From Clostridium thermobutyricum (lineage in GTDB: Bacteria; Bacillota; Clostridia; Ch29): a DNA stretch of 64,000 bases. The stretch is from the NCBI GenBank assembly GCA_016842005.1, contig JAENYD010000012.1, forward strand, positions 1-64,000, in the 5' to 3' direction. The first letter of the stretch is position 1. Each line of letters opens with the position of its first letter. Made by a program: the position numbers and the translations under genes. Positions 9,439-17,280 of this stretch are shown piece by piece. The notes under the pieces were generated by a model. It made no database searches. It was not told the DNA's origin and saw nothing but the letters and a program-made list of their open reading frames with translations.

Positions 9439-10680
9439 TCAAAATTCGAACGTATGAAATAAATCATCAAAGTTCTCTCTGCGCTTAATCAAATTGACAG
9501 AATTTGATTCATAATCATATTCAACTATTGCAAAGTTTGGCAAGATAAATGGCGGTTTCAAAACAACTGAATAGGAACCTACATTATCAAAAACAACATA
9601 GTCCCCAACTGCAAGCTTTCCATTAAATCCCCTATAGAGGTAGTCTGACTCTATGCAAGTATAACCCCCAAAGTCTAAATTCTCATATTCCAGCTGTCTA
9701 TTTTCACAATTTTCATCATGATAGACTGTAATCGGTGGGTTCTTTTTATTCAGTGTTGGGTTAATGTTGTAGATACTTCCCGCAAGTGTTGCGATTTTTT
9801 TCCCTCTAATATCTTTTATGCTTACAACTTTAGCTGCAAACTTCATGGCATCTCCTACTAAGGCACTACCAGGTTCAATAATTAGCATAGGTTGCTTAGA
9901 TATATCCAAGCCCTTGTAAAAGTCTCTAAACTGCGGAGCTACTGCTTTTGCGTAATCTTCATATGTAGGAATCTCTACATCAAACTGTGCTTTTAAGGAT
10001 TCACCCATTTTCCCATATAAACCTCCACCAAGACTTATAAATGATGGTGGCTCATCAAAGTAATCTTGAGCCAGCTTAAGCATTCCTTCTGCTCTATTAG
10101 GCCATGTCTCAATGCTTCTTGTTGCGAAATGACAATGTAAACCATTCAATTTTAAATTAGAAATTTCGCAAATGGTACTAATGGCTGTTATAAACTCATT
10201 GCCATCAACATCGAATCCAAATCTTGATACAACACCATCCTTAACATCAAAGTTGCAACGAATACCAACTGAAAGTTCATTCTCAGGATGTTTAGAAGCA
10301 ATCTCTTTAATGATTTGTAAGTCAAAGTCCGAGTCAATATTCACAGTACCTCCAGCTAAGAGCAACTCCTCAACTGCTGATGAATCCTTATAGGGTCCGT
10401 TAAAGAAAATATTCTTTGGCATCACACCTACTTTTAGGGCAATATTGTATTCCATATCAGATACAACTTCTGCAAACCCACCGAATTGATCCACCAACTT
10501 ACAGAGTTTCGGTGTATAATTTGTCTTATAGGAATAAGCAATGTGAGAATTGGGATAAATATCTCTAAAAGCTTTTTGCAATTCCTCATAGTTTGTTATA
10601 AACTGTCTAGAATCTAATATATAAAATGATTGGCCGTATTTATTACCGATATCATTTAATATTCTATTTGATAGTTTCAT
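9439..10680 (-). CDS. Type III PLP-dependent decarboxylase (LysA/ornithine decarboxylase 2-like)
   Basis: The alanine-racemase-like barrel has the PLP lysine in YSYKTNY (Lys52), HCHFATRS, GGGLYGKM and EPGSALVGD phosphate-binding motifs, and a C-terminal beta domain containing GGYTCIESD, where the family places its catalytic cysteine. These enzymes decarboxylate diaminopimelate, ornithine, arginine or related acids, some attached to carriers. The genomic setting in a polysaccharide locus rather than a lysine operon argues against a plain lysA. The ATG at 10680 follows GGAGGG. The substrate is unknown. It may act with the adjacent aldolase-like and aminotransferase genes on an unusual amino acid. 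Confidence 0.83.
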   Translation of the reverse strand: MKLSNRILNDIGNKYGQSFYILDSRQFITNYEELQKAFRDIYPNSHIAYSYKTNYTPKLCKLVDQFGGFAEVVSDMEYNIALKVGVMPKNIFFNGPYKDSSAVEELLLAGGTVNIDSDFDLQIIKEIASKHPENELSVGIRCNFDVKDGVVSRFGFDVDGNEFITAISTICEISNLKLNGLHCHFATRSIETWPNRAEGMLKLAQDYFDEPPSFISLGGGLYGKMGESLKAQFDVEIPTYEDYAKAVAPQFRDFYKGLDISKQPMLIIEPGSALVGDAMKFAAKVVSIKDIRGKKIATLAGSIYNINPTLNKKNPPITVYHDENCENRQLEYENLDFGGYTCIESDYLYRGFNGKLAVGDYVVFDNVGSYSVVLKPPFILPNFAIVEYDYESNSVNLIKRRENFDDLFHTFEF

Positions 10681-10754
10681 TGTTCCCTCCACATTCAGCA
10701 CCACAGATTATTATTAAGTAGAATACTTGCTGTATTTTCCTCTTTTATTTTGCT

Positions 10755-11573
10755 TTAAATACACTTTACAATCTCATCAACTTTTCTATAAACAAAGTCT
10801 TTGTTAGACTCAAAATAGTCAATTGACTCATTTACTAGTTTACTCTCATAGTTCCTAATATCATTGACTCCAGTCCTAAAAACCTCTTCAACTTTATTAA
10901 TGTCCTCTATTTCATTCGCATTACAGAAGCCCCTTGACAAAATAACCATACTGGACCCCAAGCGGTAATGCTCTGTTATTATGCTTTCTGATGGAAGTGT
11001 TCCTTGTCCAATTTGAGCTATGCCACCAAAACCATAAGGAATTCCTTTTTCCTTGATCTTTTTACACAGTTTTTCAACTGTCCCATCCGCCAAGAGTTCA
11101 AACATAAACTTCATCTTATAGCCAAGATGCAAATCATTTAATCCGATGTGAATGTAGTCAATGCCTTGAACTGTCAAAATAGAATCGACGTTCTCTACAG
11201 CCTCTGGTGTCTCTAATAAGAGACAAGTTCTAACTCTACCATTCACATAGTTAACAAATGTTTCAACTTCCTCTTTAGTCTTAAAAAACGGAAGCATCAC
11301 AATGTCAGCTCCATCATTGATTACTCTATCAATTTCTGCTTTCGAGTCATCGTATATTGGATTTACTCGCACAAGTAACTTTGATTTCATTAGTACTCCC
11401 TTAATCTTCTTTACATCATCTATATGATGACGTGATATAACTGTATCTAGATGCCCTTGCCTTTCTTCTTTTCCATTGATCTCAAGGTCAATAAAAATCC
11501 AATCTACACCGCTACTTTCAGCTATTTCTGCGATACCTTCACTATTTGTTATATACATTAATTTTAACGCCAT
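10755..11573 (-). CDS. HpcH/HpaI aldolase / citrate lyase beta family protein
   Basis: The TIM-barrel protein has DWIFIDLEING near the N-terminus, an arginine in LLVRVNP, the metal-binding acidic residue in LLLETPEAV and GLNDLHLGY, matching the HpcH/HpaI superfamily that cleaves or forms C-C bonds next to pyruvate-like or CoA substrates. Starts at 11573 (MALKLMY, AAGGGA upstream) and 11594 (AGGAA upstream) are both usable. The shorter one matches the usual start of the fold. It is the first gene of the AT-rich block and precedes the decarboxylase by 74 bp. A role in building a hydroxy- or keto-acid substituent is speculative. Confidence 0.78.
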   Translation of the reverse strand: MALKLMYITNSEGIAEIAESSGVDWIFIDLEINGKEERQGHLDTVISRHHIDDVKKIKGVLMKSKLLVRVNPIYDDSKAEIDRVINDGADIVMLPFFKTKEEVETFVNYVNGRVRTCLLLETPEAVENVDSILTVQGIDYIHIGLNDLHLGYKMKFMFELLADGTVEKLCKKIKEKGIPYGFGGIAQIGQGTLPSESIITEHYRLGSSMVILSRGFCNANEIEDINKVEEVFRTGVNDIRNYESKLVNESIDYFESNKDFVYRKVDEIVKCI

Positions 11574-11952
11574 ATCATTTAGTCCCTTCCACATACTCAC
11601 TTCCTGCTAACCACTCAGTAAATGGCCCTATTTTTAACCTATTTTTCAATAATTCTTACCATTTTTTGTAGCAATTCTATAGCATTCTCTACCTCTCTAC
11701 AAACACATTCCATCTCTGTATGGATCATACTTCCAGTGTATTTTCTCTCTAAACTCACTTGATTTCAACAAGTTCCAATGTATTTTTCCATTAAAATTTA
11801 GAAAGCTCAAATGTTTAATCTTACTTCAGTTTTAAATCCTCTCTCCATATCTTTTTCTACGTTTTTATGCATAGAACTATACCTTTCAATTAACTAAAAC
11901 CAAGAAAGATTTTATTTCACAAAATAATCGTAATAATAAAACAATGCTCCTG
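11574..11952 (-). other. AT-rich intergenic stretch without a recognised gene
   Basis: About 380 bp separate the chain-length gene from the aldolase-like gene. The stretch is AT-rich, has no open frame with a ribosome site and no clear terminator. It marks the border between the higher-GC upstream genes and the AT-rich cassette. A promoter for the cassette is likely here but no good -35/-10 pair could be fixed. Confidence 0.5.
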
Positions 11953-13260
11953 CTAGGCCCCTATACCATTTCCTGTCTCCTGCCTGCCGGTACTTTCCCA
12001 GTACTCCCTGAAGAACACCACAAATACCGAAATCATTAATCCCAGTACCCCTGCTATCGCTATATTGAGCATCTTCCTGGGAGCGACAGGCGCAAGAGGT
12101 TCTGCTGCCGGTGCTACGGTGATTATATTGACGTCGCCGACCTGGGAAGACTGTGTTATCCTGATCTCTTCGTACTTTTTGAGAAAAGCATCATAGGTCT
12201 GCCGGGCAAGGTCAACGTTCTGCTGCAGCAGATTTTCCTGGTGCTGTTTTTCTGCCAGTTCTGCCTGCAGTCCTTCCAGCTCTCTGGAGTTCTGTTCTAT
12301 CTGGAGTTTCAGGTTTTGTTTTTCCGCATCCAGCATTGCCAGTTCTATTCTGAGGGTAGATACTGTGTTCTGCAGTTCAATATAGTTGGGGTTTATCTCC
12401 TGGCTTTCCATTACAAGTTTTGCGGCATCCGTGGTTTTCATCCCTGCAGCGTCTGACACAACCTGGTTTAAGAAAGCATCCTCGGAAAGGGATTTTTTTG
12501 TCACCAGCACCTTTTCTGTTGCCAGCAATTCTTCCTGAGCCTTCCCCAGGGCTGTCCTTTTGGTCCTTTCTTCAACTTCCTTCTGGACATACTGGGTTTT
12601 ATAATCGGTTATCAGTTTTAATTTGGAATCCACCTCTGCCTTAAGTTCCTCTGCGCTCCGGGGTTTTGCCAGGAACTCCTTGTATGCAACCAGCGCCTCC
12701 TCAAGCTTGCCTTTTTCAACATTCATCTGCTTCTCCAGGAACTGATAGGATTTTGCCGCCTGTTCCTTGGCCTTGTCGGATACAAATTCCGAGAAGATTC
12801 TGGCGGTGGTATTTGCTATATCCGCCGCTATCGCAGGGTCTTTATCTTTCACCTTTATCCTTATAAGGTTGGTATTGTTTACAGTCTCGATGGTTATAGC
12901 TTCACCGAGGGACCTCCTGGTATACTTCTCCCTGTCCAGCTCCAGCTCGTCTATGACTTTTTGCAGAACAACCGGATTTTTTATCTGTTCTTTGTAAGTG
13001 TCCAGGGTCATATTTGGAAAATCGGAGAAGGTATCGAGGAATCCGGATATCCCCTCACCCGTGTCTTTCGCTTCCACCCTGTTCGCCGCCGAAGCCATCA
13101 AGGTTATAGCCGCTTCGTATGTAGGGCGTATAATAAAGAAGCTGAATACTGCACTGACCAGGACTGCCCCAAGGGTCACGGCCATTATGACCTTTTTGCC
13201 CCGCAGCAGTACTTCAATCAATTCCCTCAGTGATATTTCTTCCACATAGCTGTTGTCCAT
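11953..13260 (-). CDS. Wzz-type polysaccharide chain-length determinant / co-polymerase
   Basis: The topology is that of polysaccharide co-polymerases: a short cytoplasmic N-terminus (EEISLRELIEVLLRGKK), a first membrane helix, a long extracytoplasmic coiled-coil region (about residues 150-360), a proline-rich PAAEPLAPVAPRK motif and a second membrane helix near the C-terminus. It lacks a fused Walker-type tyrosine kinase domain, and no kinase gene is adjacent. The ATG at 13260 has GGGAGG 9 nt upstream. It lies 23 bp downstream of the polymerase-like gene, with which it presumably sets polymer length. Confidence 0.88.
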   Translation of the reverse strand: MDNSYVEEISLRELIEVLLRGKKVIMAVTLGAVLVSAVFSFFIIRPTYEAAITLMASAANRVEAKDTGEGISGFLDTFSDFPNMTLDTYKEQIKNPVVLQKVIDELELDREKYTRRSLGEAITIETVNNTNLIRIKVKDKDPAIAADIANTTARIFSEFVSDKAKEQAAKSYQFLEKQMNVEKGKLEEALVAYKEFLAKPRSAEELKAEVDSKLKLITDYKTQYVQKEVEERTKRTALGKAQEELLATEKVLVTKKSLSEDAFLNQVVSDAAGMKTTDAAKLVMESQEINPNYIELQNTVSTLRIELAMLDAEKQNLKLQIEQNSRELEGLQAELAEKQHQENLLQQNVDLARQTYDAFLKKYEEIRITQSSQVGDVNIITVAPAAEPLAPVAPRKMLNIAIAGVLGLMISVFVVFFREYWESTGRQETGNGIGA

Positions 13261-13283
13261 GATTTTTTTCCTCCCGACAATAC

Positions 13284-16223
13284 TCATTTAATCCTGATGA
13301 CTGCAACCTTTCTTACCGCAATTTCCTTACCCCTGTCACTGAAATACAGCCTTATATACTGGTTACCCGGCTGGATGTCGTCGCTGGTTTCAAATGCGTC
13401 CTGGTAGACAGTGTATTCCTTATCCAGCTCAATATTCCCTTCTCTGAACTGCTGACCTTTCCCGCTGCTGCTGCCTACCAGCACTGTCATCCTGCCGTCG
13501 CCCGCCTGGCCTTTCGCCTCCACCATCACCATGTACCTGGCGGAAGGCTGTAATGACAGATGCAGTCTCTGTATATAGAAGGCGGCATTATCCGAAGATA
13601 AGCGCAGTGCCCTGGCGCCGTTTTCTTCTGCAAGACTTCCGGTTATTGCCTTATCGTCCTGATAGGGTATCTGCCACAGATCCGGCATCCGGTCCCCGTC
13701 GGAGTCAAAGTCAAATGTATCGTACATTGCCACCGAACCGGCATAGTCAAAGGCATGCCTGTCGTCAATATGCTCCAGTATGAAGTTGGTCTTATATATC
13801 TGCTCCATCAGCTCGGGTCCGACCTCCACCGGTCTGGCCAGCTTTTTATTGTTCTCTGCTATCTGCTTCTCCACCTTCTTTATTTCCCCCAAGAAGCCCA
13901 CAGCCTTATCGCGGTCCTTTTTATCAAAATAATATCTGCTTACATTCAGAAGGAAATCCATCTTCTGTGAATACATCTCGGATACGGCCGGATTGACATC
14001 TATCGCCCTGTCAAGGTACTGTACCGCCCTGTCAAATACCCCGTACCTGTACTGGTGCAGGGCCATCTCCCCGTAAAGCATGTGGTTGAACCTGTCGTTG
14101 GCAAGGGCCTTCTCCAGCTGTTCTCCCGCCTGCCGGTACTGCTCCCGGACCTCCAGGTCCTCCCTGGCGGTGATAATCCTTGCCAGGTTGGTCCTGTAAT
14201 CGGTATGGAAGGGGTCCAGTCTTATCGCCCTTCTTATGTATTTCTCCGCCCCGGTCATATCATTGCCGCCCACTGCAAGAGCTGTTTTATAGTTCAGCCC
14301 GGCGGCCGCCGTTATACTTATGCTGACGGCCAGGAGAACCAGTGCGCAGCCTGCAGACAGGCCTTTCACATAGCGGGGCTGTCTTTTTTTCAGTTCTTTT
14401 CCCTCAAACCAGCCGGATGACAGGGCTATTGACGCCCACAGCAGTATGGAAACAGACCCCATGGTGAGGTCAAAGTCCACCAGGCTGTGCAGCAGGATTG
14501 CAGCCATGAAGAAAACCACACCGGCAAACCGGATTCTGTCCTTTTCACCGCCCATCCCTTTCCATCGCCTAAGGGCCGTAGCTGCAAAAGCCGCAAGGCA
14601 CCCCACTGCCGTCAGAAATCCTATGGTCCCTGTCTCTATCCACACCTGGACGGGATAGCTGTGGGTCTCCGTAGTCCAGTATTCCGAAGACCTGTAGGCC
14701 ATATAGGCAGCCTTCCATCCCCTGCCCCCGAGGCCCAGGACAAAATTATCCCTGATAAGGCTGAATGCATCCCTGAAGAATGTTATTCTTGCCTGCATGC
14801 TGTTGCTCTTGATGTTTATACTCTCTATCCTGGCTGACAGGGCGTCGGGCAGGTATCTGTACCCGAGCTTTATATCCTCAAGTACTCTGCCGGAGGACAT
14901 GTCCGCCAGTTTTGCGTCCCTTACGGTGAAGCTCGTATCTTTATAGTAATTGTAGAAAGCGACCGTTATATAGTAGGTACCCGGCCCGGAGGAAAAGGGC
15001 ACTTCAAGGGCGCCGTCCAGCGGTTCCCTTATGTAGTAATGCTTTAGCGGCGTTGACTTGTATCCCCTGTCCACGCTATAGACCGAAACCCTTCCCAGCC
15101 AGGGCTTGCTTTCTACCCGGTCTGTTTTCACGTCCAGTTTCAGTACATAATCCCCTTCCCCTTCAATGGAATATATATGCTTTGCCGCACTGATATATCC
15201 GTCTTCCATATCGAGGTGCGACAGTTCAATTGGTTCGGTTATGTTCAGAACTGCCGCCCCGGCAGCGACGGATACCAGTATGATTACTGCAACTATGATC
15301 CCGAGAACCCTGTTGGACAGGGCGACCGGCCTGAGTCTTTCTGAAGCCAGGCCCAATACCGTTGATACCAGTATGGAAGCCAGTATGATCAATACAGAAA
15401 CAAAGCTTTTGTCCCCCATATGCCCCGTGAGCAGGCCTGCAGCCGCCAGGGAGGGAAGAGCGGTTATCAATGTCAGCGCCAGCCCCTCCAGCTTCCTCTC
15501 CCGGGGGATTGTGAAAAAGTATATTACCATGACAAAGGGCAGCATCAGCCACATGGTCCTGGAGAAGGTCAGTACAAATGTAATGAAAAGAATGTTCAAG
15601 ACTGCAATATAGAGCAGCTTCAGCTTCCTGCCGGCATCCGGCATCAGGGAGGCAGTCATAAATACCGCCGCTCCGATGATTGCCGCCAGGGTGTTGGGAT
15701 ACTGTATGGTGGAACCTATTCTCGTACCCGCCAGGGCGCCGTTATTGTTCATGAACCCGAGATAATTCATCAGGCCGACAAATGATACCACAGATACGCC
15801 GGCAATAATGGTATTCAAAAATACCTGGGTATTTCTCTTATCCTTATCGATCAGGTCCCGTACCAGTATGTATACAGCCATGTAATTGGCATACTTCAGC
15901 CCTTCCGCCAGGGCATCCTCGCGGCATGCCGCAAAGGGAACAGTCATAAAGTAAACTGCCACAAGCCCCAGAAGGAAATATTCGTATCTGTACTGCAGCA
16001 GCCGGCAGTCTCTGTCACGGTACCTGAAAATAAACCATAAGGTTAATAGCGAAAATGTTATTATATGTACAACCCTTAACTCCCTTGCGAAAAAAAGGCC
16101 TCTGAAAAAAAGAGGGAAGAATATAAGGGCACAGGTCAGAAACAAAAATATGTACTCATATTCAAATGCTTGTTTAACGTTCTTCCGGCCTGAAGTCTGT
16201 TTTCCGGGTCTTGCCCCGCCCAT
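13284..16223 (-). CDS. O-antigen ligase/polymerase-like membrane protein with TPR and beta-sandwich domains
   Basis: The first 330 residues hold about ten membrane helices. A soluble segment of roughly 120 residues with beta-rich sequence (starting near IELSHLDMED) is inserted, followed by the Wzy_C-type ligase/polymerase core (GRGWKAAYMAYRSSEYWTTETHS) and more helices. TPR-like repeats occupy roughly residues 660-800, and a C-terminal carbohydrate-binding-like beta domain begins with DSDGDRMPDLW. The start is ATG 16223 with GAGGTGAT upstream, since the longer frame begins at a TTG without a site. It should polymerise or transfer the glycan outside the membrane. The inserted and C-terminal beta domains are not usual for Wzy proteins. 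Confidence 0.85.
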   Translation of the reverse strand: MGGARPGKQTSGRKNVKQAFEYEYIFLFLTCALIFFPLFFRGLFFARELRVVHIITFSLLTLWFIFRYRDRDCRLLQYRYEYFLLGLVAVYFMTVPFAACREDALAEGLKYANYMAVYILVRDLIDKDKRNTQVFLNTIIAGVSVVSFVGLMNYLGFMNNNGALAGTRIGSTIQYPNTLAAIIGAAVFMTASLMPDAGRKLKLLYIAVLNILFITFVLTFSRTMWLMLPFVMVIYFFTIPRERKLEGLALTLITALPSLAAAGLLTGHMGDKSFVSVLIILASILVSTVLGLASERLRPVALSNRVLGIIVAVIILVSVAAGAAVLNITEPIELSHLDMEDGYISAAKHIYSIEGEGDYVLKLDVKTDRVESKPWLGRVSVYSVDRGYKSTPLKHYYIREPLDGALEVPFSSGPGTYYITVAFYNYYKDTSFTVRDAKLADMSSGRVLEDIKLGYRYLPDALSARIESINIKSNSMQARITFFRDAFSLIRDNFVLGLGGRGWKAAYMAYRSSEYWTTETHSYPVQVWIETGTIGFLTAVGCLAAFAATALRRWKGMGGEKDRIRFAGVVFFMAAILLHSLVDFDLTMGSVSILLWASIALSSGWFEGKELKKRQPRYVKGLSAGCALVLLAVSISITAAAGLNYKTALAVGGNDMTGAEKYIRRAIRLDPFHTDYRTNLARIITAREDLEVREQYRQAGEQLEKALANDRFNHMLYGEMALHQYRYGVFDRAVQYLDRAIDVNPAVSEMYSQKMDFLLNVSRYYFDKKDRDKAVGFLGEIKKVEKQIAENNKKLARPVEVGPELMEQIYKTNFILEHIDDRHAFDYAGSVAMYDTFDFDSDGDRMPDLWQIPYQDDKAITGSLAEENGARALRLSSDNAAFYIQRLHLSLQPSARYMVMVEAKGQAGDGRMTVLVGSSSGKGQQFREGNIELDKEYTVYQDAFETSDDIQPGNQYIRLYFSDRGKEIAVRKVAVIRIK

Positions 16224-16334
16224 ACGTATCACCTCAATTATCCTCAGTCCTTTTATTTTTCGACACAAATCCTTCAATTCCTTCTATCAGTTTTAATTTC
16301 ATACTCTGCCGTAAGCCTTGCCCCATATCACGAC

Positions 16335-16361
16335 ATGAAAAAAGGGCCTTCCTTTCAGCCC
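16335..16361 (-). terminator. Probable Rho-independent terminator after the small membrane protein
   Basis: On the minus strand, GGGC and GCCC arms flank a short loop and are followed by six T residues just after the stop codon. The stem is short, so termination may be partial, leaving some read-through to the polymerase gene. Confidence 0.45.
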
Positions 16362-16811
16362 TTATACATCCACATTGTTGAAGATATCTTCAATAGCGTT
16401 TTTGAGTTCCTCTATTTTTTCGCTTTCGCTTTTCCTGCCTATGAAATCTTTGTTGTATTCATCCCACAGAGATATAAGAGTCTCGTGGGCATAAGAGAGC
16501 ACGGCTTTCTTGCCTTCATACTCTTTGGAGAGCTTCCTGTCAAGACTGTCGGGCTTCGAGTCTATCAATCTTGGCATCCAGTCCCGGGAGAAGTTTTCCC
16601 ATTCCTGGTTCCCTTCGACTTTTTCCAGCCTGTTATATGTGTCGTTGAGTTCGGTATACAGCTTTTCCAGGTTATTTTTATAATCTTCTACCGCTTTTCT
16701 GCTGTCGTCTTCGGATACGGGAAACAAATCTTCCATGTTGTTGAGGACCCAGATGCCGATAATCGCAAGCATCAGCACAGCTATCATTATAATAACAGAC
16801 TTTTTGTTCAT
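16362..16811 (-). CDS. Membrane-anchored coiled-coil protein of unknown function
   Basis: The 149-residue protein has one N-terminal hydrophobic helix (residues 5-24) followed by a highly charged, helix-forming extracytoplasmic region with heptad-like spacing. A ribosome site (AAGGGTGATGG) precedes the ATG. It is the first gene upstream of the polymerase-like gene on the same strand, with about 140 bp between them. A hairpin with a T-tract follows it. No family was recognised. Position suggests a polysaccharide-export or envelope accessory role. Confidence 0.65.
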   Translation of the reverse strand: MNKKSVIIMIAVLMLAIIGIWVLNNMEDLFPVSEDDSRKAVEDYKNNLEKLYTELNDTYNRLEKVEGNQEWENFSRDWMPRLIDSKPDSLDRKLSKEYEGKKAVLSYAHETLISLWDEYNKDFIGRKSESEKIEELKNAIEDIFNNVDV

Positions 16812-17014
16812 GTAACCATCACCCTTTTCATCTATACAGACTAACAGATTTCATTATAACTTATTACCCATAAAGTTACAATACCTAAAAGAGTATAAAT
16901 ATATACCAGCAGCCGCTGAACCAATTATTCCATTTTTATCTCTCTGCCCTTTGCGGCATAATTTGGTAGACATAATATATCCATATTTAGCCATTTTCTT
17001 GCATGGATTCTGTG

Positions 17015-17062
17015 TTACAATTATGTGACATGAATATTTCACATTGTTACAACCCTTTTACA
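17015..17062 (+). promoter_or_regulatory. Helically phased TTACA-type boxes upstream of the first SLH gene
   Basis: TTACA/TGACA/TTACA/TTACA boxes begin at 17015, 17026, 17047 and 17058, i.e. steps of 11, 21 and 11 bp, with a degenerate TTTCA at 17037. They end about 25 bp before the -35 hexamer. The same pattern occurs upstream of the two paralogous genes. Direct repeats with an 11-bp step are known binding sites of OmpR/PhoB-family response regulators. The regulator here is unknown. Confidence 0.55.
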
Positions 17063-17087
17063 AATTATTAAAATCTCATATGGTCTA

Positions 17088-17116
17088 TTGACCCGGATAC
17101 GGCAGCGGTATAAAAT
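17088..17116 (+). promoter_or_regulatory. Sigma-A type promoter of the first SLH gene
   Basis: TTGACC (17088-17093) and TAAAAT (17111-17116) are separated by exactly 17 bp. The transcript would have a leader of about 155 nt up to the ATG at 17281, containing a GTTTAC/GTAAAC inverted repeat (17140-17158) and two ribosome binding sites. Confidence 0.75.
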
Positions 17117-17280
17117 TTAAGCAAGCTAATGGTGATTATGTTTACTTTTTATGTAAACGTACGCTCTGGACTTCCGCTACCGGGAAAGGAGGTGTAGTAT
17201 TGAAAGGTCACAGGAAAAAAAGCAATAAAAGAAGTACTTACAATAATAATTCCAAATCTCACTTGAAAGGGGATAAAAAC

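Noticed and set aside
16854-17042. 62-residue frame before SLH paralog 1
   Set aside because: It has no ribosome site and overlaps the phased boxes of the promoter region. A riboswitch was also considered here because of a CGCAAAGGGC string, but the remaining conserved blocks are missing.
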